From the NCBI GenBank assembly GCA_964017065.1, contig OZ024784.1, positions 13,435,152 to 13,499,151 of the forward strand: a DNA stretch of 64,000 nucleotides. Direction: 5' to 3'. The DNA comes from Haliclona indistincta (lineage: Eukaryota; Porifera; Demospongiae; Haplosclerida; Chalinidae). Shown piece after piece: positions 1 through 11,400 of the stretch. The stretch's first letter is position 1. Each line of letters begins with the position of its first letter. Under the pieces are notes generated by a model. The model was not told the DNA's origin. It ran no database searches and was given only the letters and a program-made list of their open reading frames with translations. The translations under genes and the position numbers were made by a program.

Positions 1-58
1 CACCGATCGCCGTCAGCCAAAGAACGCCTCTTTTCACCTCGCTGGTAGACATTGTCAT
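1..58 (-). CDS. Possible N-terminus of a gene leaving the window
   Basis: Reading leftward from an ATG at 58 (second ATG at 52), an open frame gives MTMSTSEVKRGVLWLTAIG and then runs off the window edge. The upstream bases contain CACGTG-like GC-rich sequence, as seen before other genes here. The spacing to the FAM184 stop at 141 (about 80 bp) fits the tandem packing of this locus. Nineteen residues are too few to identify a family, and this could be chance. Confidence 0.25.
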   Translation of the reverse strand, partial: MTMSTSEVKRGVLWLTAIG

Positions 59-123
59 GCACGCGCACGTGATAAAACAGGGGTGTGGCTGGTTTGCCAA
101 AAAAATACCAGTTTACTGTACAA

Positions 124-164
124 CCAGAGATAATATATAGTTACGTAGTATATATTATCTCTGG
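124..164. repeat. Perfect 16-bp inverted repeat at the end of the FAM184 gene
   Basis: CCAGAGATAATATATA (124-139) is followed by 9 bases and then its exact reverse complement (149-164). The FAM184 stop codon (141-143) lies in the loop, so the last residues of that protein are encoded by one arm. It could be a small element that inserted and supplied a new stop, or a hairpin at the transcript end. Confidence 0.85.
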
Positions 165-3100
165 TACAACCATTCTTGGTGGCGAAAATGTATCTAGAGA
201 CTGTGATAACTTGGAACGAGTGCTATTGGCTGCTTTACTACTGTCCTGCAAAAATGTAACTCGTGGTGGCTTTGAGCTAGAAGCCAGTACAGGGAGACTG
301 GTCTGCTTTAGTTGATGATATCCACCTAGTACTGTAACTTTGGACGGTTTGTTGGCTGTTGGTAGTGCTGGTAGTGCTGGTAGTGATTCTACTGCAGATG
401 AAGAGTACAGTGATGGAGCACTTGAATGCCTTGATGAGCTGCTGGCAACACTAGCATGTGCTTTTTTCTTGCTACAGAGTGGGTCGAGGATACCAACCAG
501 TGGGTTAGCATTGAAGAGCTTGTTGTAGTTCTTTTCTCTGTTCATTAATTCAATCTGATATACCCTCTTCTCAGTCTAAAAACGAGTTGACACAATCAGT
601 TAGTGAAGAACAATGAAGTTTTACCATTAGCTCGTCTATTTTCTTTTCCTGATTATTGACAGCTATCCTTAGCTCCTGTATCCTGTCTAGGTCCTCAGGA
701 CGTGAGTCTCTGTTTTTATAGCGCAACTCAGCTTCAGTCAACCTGCAGCATTATTGGTTAGTAATACTTGGTAATAAAATGAATGTAGCCTAATGAGCCT
801 ATGTACTGTACCTTTGTTCTGCCTCTATCAGTTTTGCACTAAGGAGCTCCTTAGCTTTGTTGAAATTTTCTAGAAAGAGGTTAGATTGGTGACGATGTTG
901 AGAGGTTAGTGACTCTAACTCAGCATGATGACCAGCCATCAACTGCTGTTCTCTCATCCTGTAGTCATGTACAGTACAGTGTTGTTGCAGGTAGTGTACT
1001 GTTGCTCACCTGAGTTGAGTGGCACTCTCTTGCTTTACTGCAATAACCTCCTGTTGTTTTAGCTGAAGCTGTTTTAAGAGTCCAGCTCCTTCAGATTTTA
1101 AAACAGTAATCTTCTCATTCAATTTCAGTAAATCATTTTCTCTTGATTTGAGATCTGTCTGTAGTGTACTGGTCCTACTTTGGCTTCTGGAGACCTGCAC
1201 AAGTAATACAATGATTTTTATAGCATGCTTATAACACTGAGGGGTACACTCATTGTTTAGCAATCTCTAGATACTGTAGTCTATTTTTATACCTCATCTT
1301 TGAGTGTTTTGAACTGTTGATTCATTTCATGACGCCAGTGATTCAATGAACTGGAATGCCGATCTTTCAAATCACTCAGATTTGCCTGGTGTTGTTCTTG
1401 TAGCTCCATTTTGAGAGCATCTGCAAGAATGGAACATTATTAATTTTTGTCGTTATGTTGATGTTGATGGACTCACTCATTTCTGCAGTGTGGCACAGCA
1501 TGAGTTCACGATTTTCTTGCTGTCTCTGTCTCTCAAGTTCCTCTCTTAGCAACTTAACAGCCAGTTGATTAGCACTCTGAGCTTCCTCTAGCTGAAGCTG
1601 ATGAGCCTGGTGTAGAGATGATCTCAAAGACTGGAATGGATAGTTTGATAAAAAATTAATGATCATGACTATCCACTCTACCTGTTGGTTTCTGGACATT
1701 TCTTTCTGTAATTCTTTCAATTCTGATTGATGAGACTGTTTTAATTGATCTGTTGCATTGCTAGACCTCCTTTTCTCAGCATTAACCTCTTCCCTGGTAT
1801 AGATCATCATTAACCCACTGGTAACTTATTACTTACTCAAGTGCTGATATTTGCTGTTGTGCTGTCTCATTGGCTAGTTTCATTGTCTCTTCAGAAGAGA
1901 GCTGCAACTTCTTCATCTCTTCTTTCAAGTTGGTTAACTATAATAATATGTAACATTACCAATAAAATTAATCTTTTTAGACTGACTTGTTTAGTTAGTT
2001 GTGATTTTTGCTGATTCCATTGTTCCTCTGCCTGGTTGAGAGCTGCTTCTTTGAGTTCAGCCATTTTATGCAGTGCTGCTTTAGACTCAGTTGAGTACTG
2101 CTCTGACAACTCGCTTCGTAGAGTACTCAATTTATCTCTAATAGAGAGTTGATTACACTTGAAAAAAAAAAAAAAAATACTGTACCTCAAGTGATGTTTC
2201 CAAAGCTTTTCTGCTTCTTCTCGCTCATTTTTTCTCACAGCATCAACATGCTCCCTCAGGCTCAGCACAGCTTGCTCATGTTCTGAATGCTGATCATTGA
2301 GCAGTGACTACAGAAAATAAAGGTAATAATGGTTTTATTATTTAACAAAATTTAATAAAATAATACCTTTAACTTTAAGATTTCGATCTTGTTTGTTTTG
2401 CACTGTTCTTTGCTGGTCTCTAGCTCTTCTGTCTTCTTTGTCAGTCCATCTTTGAGCTCTTTGATTTGGTTGGTAGCAGCGATCAGCCTCTTTTTCTTGT
2501 CTTCATTGGTCTCTTTAAGATGAGAAAGTTCTGACTTGGTAGCTGATAGTTCCTCTGTTTTTAGAGAGAGTGAACAATACAGAGTGCTCTCTTGTTCTCT
2601 TAGTTTCATCTGCAGCAGCTCCAACTCCTGAGAGTGCTTGAGGTTTAGCTCTGATTTTAGGGCAGCAATAGCCTCTTCCTTATCACTGGTTAGAGCTTGT
2701 ATCTCTGTTATATGGTGATGACTATGATAATGACATAATCACAAACACACAAACCATTTTGATGCTGTGTCTTCATTTGTTGCAGCATCTTTAAGTGTTG
2801 TTGTGATAGAGAAGTCTCCTTCTCTCCTAATTGAGCATGTGCAGCTTCAATCTCTAGTGCATATTGAGCACGAAGCTCCTGTCTGCCTTTCTTGAGCTGA
2901 TCCACTTCCTATTCAGAATGCTGCTTATTGAAGAGTTTCGAAAGATAATGTGTAATGTTACCTTTTCCAATTGTTTGATTTGATCTCTTAGTTGTTCAGT
3001 TGATTTTTGTTGTGAAGTCAAGGTTTTGCTCTTTTCTCCTAGCAAGTTTTCTACTTCAATAGTGAGCTGTTCCACCTTCTCCTGTAGGTTGGCTCTTATC

Positions 3101-4330
3101 TGCTCGTGGCTCAGTCGCAAAGCCTCTAGTTCACCTACAGTAGCTGTTAGCATAATACAGGGTGATTGACAATAGCATAAAGAAGTTCTATGCTTACCAG
3201 ACAGCTTCAGGATATCTTCCTGCTGTTGTGCATGCCTTTCTTGAGCAATAGATAACTCTAGTTGAATCGAAGACATTGCTTCCCTGAGTTTAATTGCCTC
3301 GTTTTCCTTTTTTGTCAGTCTCTCTTTCAGTTCATCTTTGGTATTTCTAGTGTCTTCAATAGTTTCCTCCAGTTCTCTCTCTCTCTGGCTAAGCAGAGCT
3401 AGTCTATCTTTAACTTGACACAGTTCTTGCGATAATTCGGATACTTGTTGTAGTAGACCAAGTTCTTTCTTGGTTAGGTTAGCTAAAAGAGTTGCCTGCT
3501 GCTTTAGTCTCTCTTCTTCCTCTGATTGCTGCTGACTGGTTAGAGATGCTTTCAACTTCTCCAGCTCATTTTGGTGTTTTTGCCCCAGTCTAGCTATTTC
3601 GGTATGATGCTCTTTGTTTGTTGTTTCTAACTCTTCCTCAAGTCGTCTGATCATCCTTGCATGGCTCTTCTGTTGCTCATCCATTGCTAGCTTGTGAGTG
3701 CTCACCAGGTTGACAGCAGCTTGCTTGGCTTCATTCCAATTGGAAGACATTTTCTCACTCTCCTTCTTTTGTAGGAGCATCTCTTGCTGGACTGTAGTGA
3801 GATTTTCTTTGAGCTTCTTCACTTGCAAGGCATGCTCCTCTCTCAGTACTGCAAATTTTTTCTCAACCTCAGAACAGTATTTCTCCTGTATACACAACAA
3901 TAGCAATAATACAACTGCATGGTGATATAGATCAAGTGGTAAGTGACCTGATCTTGAATTAGCTTTATCTTCTCTGCCTCAGCAGCTCTCGATTCGATCT
4001 CAAGCTGACATGCTTTATCTTTCTCCTCACCAACTTTTTGCTCCAAAGCAGCTAAGTTAGCTATTATTTGCTGCACATTTGCATCATGCTTAGTCTGTAG
4101 CTGTTCGGTAATCTCTTCATGCTCATCGTTCTTAGTCTGCAGACTGTGGATCACCTGAAGTTCAAAGTTTCAATCAGAGTTGCTTTTGAAAAAATTAGAC
4201 AAACCTTGGTGAGCTGAGCTATTTTCTTGAGTACCTTACGATGATACTCTCGAGGAATAGCATCTCCTGTTGTCACAGTTTGCAAAGAAGTTGTGCTGCC
4301 AAAGATACCACCAGTACTCCTGTTCGCCAT
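141..4330 (-). CDS. FAM184: FAM184-family coiled-coil protein
   Basis: About a dozen exons encode an almost entirely coiled-coil protein rich in E, K, Q and L. Exon 1 (about 4205-4330) and exon 2 (about 3948-4154) join in frame to give VLKKIAQLTKVIHSLQTKND, which matches the conserved FAM184A/B N-terminus around KIAQLTKVIYALNTKND. The longest exon is about 3198-3885. The last exon (from about 545 down) has NREKNYNKLFNANPLVGILD, matching the FAM184 C-terminal motif NREMNFNKVFNSSPIVGI, then a Ser-rich tail with HSSAPSL. Both diagnostic ends are present, so the gene looks complete. The function of the family is poorly known. The start is the ATG at 4328-4330, 282 bp head-to-head from the tetraspan gene. 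The final residues come from an inverted repeat at 124-164. Confidence 0.88.
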
Positions 4331-4612
4331 GAGTATGTGTTTTGACGACTGTTGCTATAGCTACATAAACCACGCCTATTACAATACATTCTGGGTCACG
4401 CTTACGGTAGCTGACACATGACACCCAATAATCCCAGGAGATAAACACAGGCTGTTCAGCCTCAGGACACCAGTATAGTATCTGTGAGCGCGCAAAGGAT
4501 GGTACAACTCAACTGTTGTCGATGGCGGCAAGCGCCCAATTTGCTGTGTTGTCGTACCCAGCGATCCAACCCGTTGACCGACAAGCCAGCGAGAGAGAGA
4601 CACTTCCTTTCG
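4331..4612. promoter_or_regulatory. Shared intergenic region between divergent genes
   Basis: These 282 bp separate the FAM184 start (-) and the tetraspan start (+). They must contain both promoters and 5' leaders. I see no clear TATA box. An open frame continues upstream of the chosen tetraspan ATG (from 4484), but its sequence is not membrane-protein-like. Confidence 0.35.
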
Positions 4613-6049
4613 ATGGGTGCCAGCATCAGTAGTGTCGTCCTATTGATTATCTCACTGGCTCTACCTTGGTGGGCCACGGCCATTGTCGAAAACAATAATT
4701 GTTCATTTGGACTCATCAAAGTGTCCTGTATTCACCCCACACGCGGAGATTACCAACCAGATATTAGCTGTAAGTTAACCGTCCCTAGCTTCAACTAACT
4801 CTAACTTCATGTCTCTTTGATACAGTGAGTGATTATTATCAAACTTCACAACAGATACTGATCTCGTGTGTTCTCAGCATCAGTGTGCTCACTATGATAT
4901 CCTCATTGATAGCAGCGTTCATCAGTGCTGGTTTCCCTCGTGAGAAGTTAGAGTTTCTTCGACACTATTCCGTCTTCAACATAGTCTCTTGTGAGTGCTA
5001 AGTTTGTATTACATACTACAGTTATTTTGGTGATAATGATGATGATGTTGGTGTTGTGATTTCCCAGTGGAATTATGGAATAAGGTGCTTTGGTATTTTT
5101 GGAATTTTGTCATTATGATCTGAGAAATTTAGAAGTGAAAGTGAATGGTTTTTGAATTCTGAATGGAAGTGTGTAGTAGGGTAGAGATTGTGGTTTCCTT
5201 TCAACCCATGAAAGACAAGCCCCCTATAGCCAGTCCCAACCTAATTACAATGCCTTATTTTAGTTTGCCAAAGGAAGCAGATATTATAACTACCTAGTTT
5301 CCTCTTATTATTAGATTGGTCTACAAAAAAGTCTGAAGTGTTTTTACTGAATTATCTCACTTGCTATTAGTGTTGTGCATCATCCTGGTGGCTGGGTTCT
5401 GGCTGTCTGTGGTGGAGACCATTCCTAATTCTACTAGTGCAGATTCTTTGAATCAATTCAAGGGAACTGTAGTGTTTGGCTATGCATTCTACATCTACAT
5501 GGCTGGAGGAGTTATGTCACTAATAGCTGCTTGCCTAAACTTGTTGAGGGCTCGTTCAGCAGTTGAAAGAAGAATGGCACACAGACTTAGATTCAGGTAT
5601 GTAGTCCAGATGGGACTGAGTATCATGTGTAGGCCTGCTGTATCAACACTGTAATAATGTGTAGGCCTGTATCAACACTGCAATTGCTAGAGGATGATAA
5701 TGTCTACTAGTTTAGCTTTAATCTACTTATTAAGTACACTCCTCATCCTGTTACTCTCCTCTTTAGGAGACAGATATGGAGAGAACAGCAAAGAAGACGT
5801 CCTCCTCAAGTTCAGTTACTTCAAATACCTCGACCAGCAGCTTCACAAGAACAACAAACACAACAACCGAACACTTCTGAAGGTGGCACTGCTGGCAGGC
5901 CACCTGAGTATACTGCAGTGGCCACTACAGAGTTTATTTTAGACAACACATTACTACCAGAACCTGATGATGATGATGATGAGGGGATCAGAGAAACTAC
6001 CAGTGATACAGAACCTTTAGTATCACCACCTCCGCCTTATACTCCTTAA
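4613..6049 (+). CDS. Claudin/PMP22-like four-helix membrane protein with PPxY motifs
   Basis: Exons at about 4613-4770, 4826-4991, 5371-5597 and 5767-6049 encode four hydrophobic segments: SSVVLLIISLALPWW, ISCVLSISVLTMISSLIAAF, LLCIILVAGFWLSVV and VFGYAFYIYMAGGVMSLIAA. After helix 1 the extracellular loop reads PWW..C..FGLIKVSC, resembling the W-GLW-C signature of the claudin/PMP22 superfamily, but the final W is absent. The cytoplasmic tail is Arg/Gln-rich, then acidic (a run of Asp), and has two PPxY motifs (PPEY and, at the very C-terminus, PPPY) that would bind WW domains of NEDD4-type ubiquitin ligases. The start ATG was chosen because it places helix 1 at the N-terminus. No specific orthologue was recognised. 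Confidence 0.75.
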
Positions 6050-6139
6050 ACTTGTCTGTCCTGTCTGTCTGTCTCTCTGTCTGCTTACGAAATTTCTATG
6101 ATTTTTATTATTTTTATTGACCACACCCATACTACAGTA

Positions 6140-6875
6140 ATGGCGCACGTGTTGAAGTTTTGTCGACCTGTTCTCGATCTCACGCGTAGCAGCGCATTTC
6201 GTCCGTTGCTAATCATAGAAAAGAGCTGGGTACGTTATTATCCTACCTATAAGAAACATGTTCCAGAAGAAGACATGAAAGAAATGAAGGAGTATCGCGA
6301 AAATATGATGACATTACGTCGGCAATTTCGAGAACAGTGGCGAGCAAAGGTCTGTACTAGTATATACTGTGTCAATGCTATGAAGTAGCATTCGTCCATA
6401 TTCCCAGGAAGAAAGATTGGAATCAATTAGTGAACGGCTTGGTGAACAGTTACAGCAAGAAAAGATATTGGCAGAGAAAGCTTTGGAAATAAATAAATCG
6501 GAAAACGAAAGAATAGCTCAAAATAGGTGATAGTGTTTTATTGGATATGGTGAGTGTTGCACTTAACCTATTAGGGAGAAGACTAAAGCTATGAGAAAAA
6601 AGATCAAGGAGTTGAGCCTACAGGCTGCTGCTATAGCAAGACAAGAGTATGAAATGGTTGCAAGAGAGGAAAGAAATGCACATGTTGAGAAGCTTCAGGT
6701 ACGCAAATATTTTTTTCTATCTGCAAGTTTTTATGCAGATATTTTGCAGAGAGAGAGTGTCGAGTTTATAACTTTTGACAATTTGGATGCTAAAGTACAA
6801 GAAGCTGTTGACAATGAAGTCGATTTGAACTTTGCATTGACTCTTTCAGGGGCCAAAATAAGAAATAGGCAATAA
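6140..6875 (+). CDS. MRPS26: Mitochondrial small ribosomal subunit protein mS26
   Basis: Four exons encode a basic N-terminal presequence, then EYRENMMTLRRQFREQWRAK, then a long charged helix (EERLESISERLGEQLQQEK), and a C-terminal block LQRESVEFITFDNLDAKVQE followed by ALTLSGAKIR. The last block matches the mS26 motif LQEEVKNFITRENLEARVE...AITREG, which identifies the family. mS26 is a helical protein of the mitochondrial small subunit. The ATG at 6140 is preferred over one at 6098 because the upstream residues are not presequence-like. The gene lies 90 bp after the tetraspan stop, in the same direction. Confidence 0.85.
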
Positions 6876-6941
6876 TCTAATCTTGCTTTAAATGTGGGCG
6901 TGGATTAATAATTATTATGCTCCACCTACCGTGTGTGAACG

Positions 6942-7308
6942 ATGAGCTGTCCTGGTACACCAGAGGCTGGATATTCCACTATAGACCCTAAGCTGCTGCG
7001 CGTACTCCTTGAGGCACAACCTAAGTCTGAAGAACGGCGAACACACGACAGTCGTATGAAAGAATTGTTTGAAGCAGCTATCAAACAAGCTGAAGATGAT
7101 ATCCAAGTGAGACACTGCATGGCCTGGCATATATCTTTCGTATCTACTGCAGGCAAGCCGAGCTTTAACTCTGGAAGAAGAAATACGGAAAAGAAGACTA
7201 CATGCAAAGTATTCTCAGATGGCAAAAGATTTGGAGAAAGACTCATGGATGTATCCAACCATTGAAGATATTATGAAAGGAAGAAGCAAACCCTGTCCCA
7301 AATCATGA
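6942..7308 (+). CDS. Small helical protein, unrecognised
   Basis: Two exons (6942-about 7106 and about 7156-7308) join in frame to a protein of about 105 residues. It starts MSCPGTPEAGYSTIDPKLLR and contains the charged helical stretches SEERRTHDSRMKELFEAA and LTLEEEIRKRRLHAKYSQMA, then DSWMYPTIEDIMKGRSKPCP before the stop. There is no signal peptide or membrane segment. It follows mS26 by 66 bp and ends 20 bp from the stop of mL46 on the other strand. Clean splice sites and coding-like composition support a real gene. I do not recognise the family. Confidence 0.6.
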
Positions 7309-7328
7309 CACAAATAAACACAATAATA

Positions 7329-8397
7329 CTAGTCTACAACAGCACTCGAAACTGCTTTGTAATAATCTGGTGATACATAATCCTTCATCTCTTCTCTTGT
7401 GACCCATGCATAGTCCTCTAGTTTAGACTGACTGATATCCACTGTGCCTGACAGGAGTTGTGCCTTGAAGAAGAACACCTAATAGAGTATAACACATGAA
7501 TAAAAGTGTCACTAATTCAAGTTACTACCTTTGTTCCTGTGATCCCTTGTGGATCTCCAGGTAAAGAAGCATGTTTGAAACTAAGAAAAGCAGACGGAGA
7601 GTTGCTAAGGAAATTCACTCTCAGGTTACCACAGGTCTCCAGCAGTTTGCTCTCTGCAGCCTAACAAAATTAATGACAATAAAAGATAAAATTATTCAGA
7701 CTCACCTCTATCAAATTTTGTCCCTTCTCTAGTCTTCCTTGTGGCATCTGCCAAGAGTAATCAGTTCTAGGCTTCTTCACCAGCAAGTACAGCATGCTGC
7801 CTAGTCTTCTATTGATTGTTTTAAAATCACCATTTCTATCAGCCTCTGTCTCCGTCGAGGAACCACTAAAAGATTTAAAATCATTCTGTCTTGCCTCTAG
7901 TAGGTCCTCAAACTCTGTGTCCTCCTCTGCTAGCTTGCAACCAAACAGCATAATAGAGTAATAAAATGGTTGTTAATAAATAGTCTGTACCTGAGAAACA
8001 TCAATGTCTTCTTCCATAGCCTTCTTCTCCCTAGCTCTTTTCTTTCTTAAAATTTCTCTCTCTTCAAGCTCAAAATCTGACAATCGACTATTCTCAACAT
8101 ATATCTGTTCCCGCAAGGTTTGGTATTCTAGTTCAAAAGGTGTCTTCTCCCTTGCAAGAGTTGGAAATCGTTGAACACAGATTGCACTTGCAATACGCCA
8201 AGGATACCCAATCGGCCTATCATCTACACAGATATTGACATTATGATCAAAATCTACTGCCACATAATTATAAATCACGCACTATTTTGTTCAACAATAG
8301 GTGCATTAGCGGTCACCAGTCCTCTTAAATATCCAATCTTTGAGGACGAGGTAATGGAGACACTCCTGCAGCTCAACACAGCTCGAACTGATGACAT
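7329..8397 (-). CDS. MRPL46: Mitochondrial large ribosomal subunit protein mL46 (Nudix fold)
   Basis: The N-terminal exon (about 8279-8397) lies antisense to a long misleading plus-strand frame. It encodes a typical presequence beginning MSSVRAVLSCRSVSITSSSK, then splices (acceptor near 8217) to APIGYPWRIASAICVQRFP, matching the mL46 motif SPWRLLGALCLQRPP. Later exons give DFKTINRRLGSMLYLLVKK, YSWQMPQGRLEKGQ, GTKVFFFKAQLLSG and YAWVTREEMKDYVSPDYYKA, all in the order of mL46 (TSLHRKLDRNLVLLVREK, LPQ.EW..GETL, AKVFFFKALLLTG, HVWVSRDELGDYLKPKY). It is a structural protein of the mitochondrial large subunit. The start codon is 82 bp from that of the next gene on the plus strand. Confidence 0.88.
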
Positions 8398-8479
8398 GAT
8401 CACAAACCGACACAAACACAATGCCAGCCCATGCCCACGTGGATACTCACCACAAAAGGGGTTAAACTATGGCAGCACA
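8398..8479. promoter_or_regulatory. 82-bp bidirectional promoter region
   Basis: This is the whole interval between the mL46 start (-) and the start chosen for the nuclear low-complexity gene (+). Both promoters must lie here or overlap the first exons. It contains CCACGTGG-like sequence (GCCCACGTGGATAC), an E-box core. Confidence 0.35.
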
Positions 8480-11400
8480 ATGAGTTCAGGCGGCAAAGCT
8501 GTTCGTAAGAGGACAGCACGCAAAGACAATGGCAAGGCATCAAGCAAAAAGAAGTTGCTAGAACCCCAAGTATCTAATGCTGAGCAGGATGATCCAGTAA
8601 GTAAACTACGAAGTATTACACTTGCAGCATTTAGCAGCAATATGCTGTCACAATTAGAGAGGTCTTTACTCACAGTACGAGTTCTGCGGCACGCAAAGTC
8701 TGCAGCAAGCGCTGAATACTACTCCCACTAGGATAGTGTTTATGAAGAAATCTCCCAAAGCTCCTCAAGTACCCATTGTGGAGAAAGCTGAAAAACCTAA
8801 GAAATGTATGTTATGAAACACTTTATTGGGGTGAGCCTGAGCGAGCCCCACATTGATGGTGATGTGCGTCCCACGTCGCGGGGAATGTTTGTATATATGT
8901 ATGTATGTATCTGGCCGCGTGGTGCGTTTGTCCTCCCTATGTTCCCGAGAAGTCACGTGCGCGTACACATTGACCGCGCCCCATGATGTAATCCGCACGT
9001 GGCGCGATTCAAAACAAGACAGCGCATTGGAGACGCCTGGATCGGCTTTTACAAGGTAAGAGTAATGCCAGGAAGCGACAACGAGCAGCAGAGTCACCTG
9101 ATCACAGAGCTCTACGACTGCAGCGACAACGGGAATACAAGAGCAGAGGGACTGTTGTGCATATGTAGAAAAATGGATTGTTCTTGAATTGTGCAGCACA
9201 TAAATCAGCTCAGGCTCGCCCCCAGTATTTTATAAATGTACTAGTTTAATCAATTTGTCTGTTATTTTCAGCTCCTTCTGGAAGGCAGCAAGATAAACTT
9301 TGGAAGCTCGAAAAGTATCACTTACAGGTACAACTGGTACATTATATTTTTGTCATCATTGTTGTATCTACTCTAGAGAGCTATTGAAGAGAGCAGAAAA
9401 CAACAGCAAGCTGAGGAAAGAAAAAGAAGAATCCACAGAAGAGATGAAAGTGGCTCCTTAGGACTTGCCAGTGCAAGTGAATTGAGAAACCATGACTCTG
9501 CAGCCAAGAGGAGTAAATCCAAAACTATCAAAAAGAAGGCAAACAGGAAAGAAAAAGAAGTGCACAGAACAAGGGATAGTTCTTCCTCTGAAGATATCAG
9601 ATTGAATAAGGTTTCTTCAAATGATGAAGCTGCTCCAATAGATGAAGAAACAAGTCCAAGTGTATTGGATAACATGCTAGGAGTACCAATGCTAGGAGTA
9701 TCTCCTGAGGAACAACAGCATCATGCCATAAGTAACGTAACTAACATTGAGGTTGGTGAGAGTGCCGCTACTACTGCTGCAAGATCATCAGAGGAGATGG
9801 ATCAATGCCACAAGAGTACTAATCATCAACCAACACAAAGGTACTAGTAGTAACACAAAGGTGCTAGCCTGGAAGCAAGCCTATTGTAGTAGTAGTAGTG
9901 GTGGTGGTATCTAGGCGGCCTTATGCCTTTGAGTGTAGTCTAAGCCGACTCTAAGCCTCCTAAGTTAAAGCCTGGTTCATGATGACAGGGCTTGTTCTTG
10001 TGTTGTGCTACAACCAGGCAAATGAAATGATAAACAAAGCGCTAGCAGAGTAAATAGGATGGTGTTACAGTTTATTTACAGCTCTTTATTTATTTCAGTC
10101 TTGATGTTGATGAAGCAATGCATGATGACCAACCTCTCGATACACAGCACTCACCTACTGTTCCAGGCGGCAACCTAACACAGACTAACGTTAAGACCGC
10201 AACAGACACTTTTGCACAGGAACTATCACATACTCCATCTCCTTCCCTCTCTACACCTACCACCTCTCCACAGCAATCGTCACCTCATGATGCTAGCTGC
10301 CTGTCTAAGAACACCATGATGATACTCAAAGCATTAGACACGTATTCTGCTGCATTGAGAACTGTCCAGGAGAGCAGCATTCAGAGAGTACCTTGGGGTA
10401 AGCCCGTTCACTCAGTCCATGGACAACCTTGGGACTCCTTAGAAAGACGTCGAACTGTTAGGCAATCGAGAAGAAGTCTAGCTCGAGAGAAAGTTTTTTT
10501 GCTTGAACTATCGAGTGGAGTGGTTTCAATTAGGCAGGAAGATGAGATGGATGAGTTTGTGGCTGCAACTGAATCGTCACCAAGTGCTCTTTGTCACACT
10601 CCAAGACACACTTCACAAGGCAACAGCAGAAAGATCAATGCTAATAGCATCCGCTACACTGGTAACAGTAGCAATAGGCACTCTCCACAAAATGTAAACA
10701 GCAGCACTCCACTGAATGTGAGCAGCCCCAGACACACTCCACTGAATGTGAGCAGCCCCAGACATACTCCGCAGAATGTGAGCAGCCCCAGACACACTCC
10801 ACTGAATGTGAGCAGCCCCAGACACACTCCACTGAATGTGAGCAGCTCCAGACACACTCCACAGAATGTGAGCAGCTCCAGACACACTCCACAGAATGTG
10901 AGCAGCCCCAGACACACTCCACAGAATGTGAGCAGCCCCCCCAGACACACTCCACAGAATGTGAGCAGCCCCAGACCCACTCCACAGAATGTGAGCAGCC
11001 CCAGACACACTCCACAGAATGTGAGCAGCCCCAGACACACTCCACAGAATGTGAGCAGCCCCAGACACACTCCACAGAATGTGAGCAGCCCCAGACACAC
11101 TCCACAGAATGTGAGCAGCTCCAGACACACTCCACAGAATGTGAGCAGCCCCAGACACACTCCACAGAATGTGAGCAGCCCCCCCAGACACACTCCACAG
11201 AATGTGAGCAGCCCCAGACCCACTCCACAGAATGTGAGCAGCCCCAGACACACTCCACAGAATGTGAGCAGCCCCAGACACACTCCACAGAATGTGAGCA
11301 GCCCCAGACACACTCCACAGAATGTGAGCAGCTCCAGACACACTCCACAGAATGTGAGCAGCCCCAGACTCACTCCACAGAATGTGAGCAGCTCCAGACT

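Noticed and set aside
8171..8479. Upstream extension of the plus-strand frame before 8480
   Set aside because: The opposite strand here encodes the mL46 presequence and first exon with correct splice sites and homology, so the plus-strand extension is a shadow.
8765..9199. Long minus-strand frame of 144 codons
   Set aside because: It lies over the intronic element and has no homology or splice partners.
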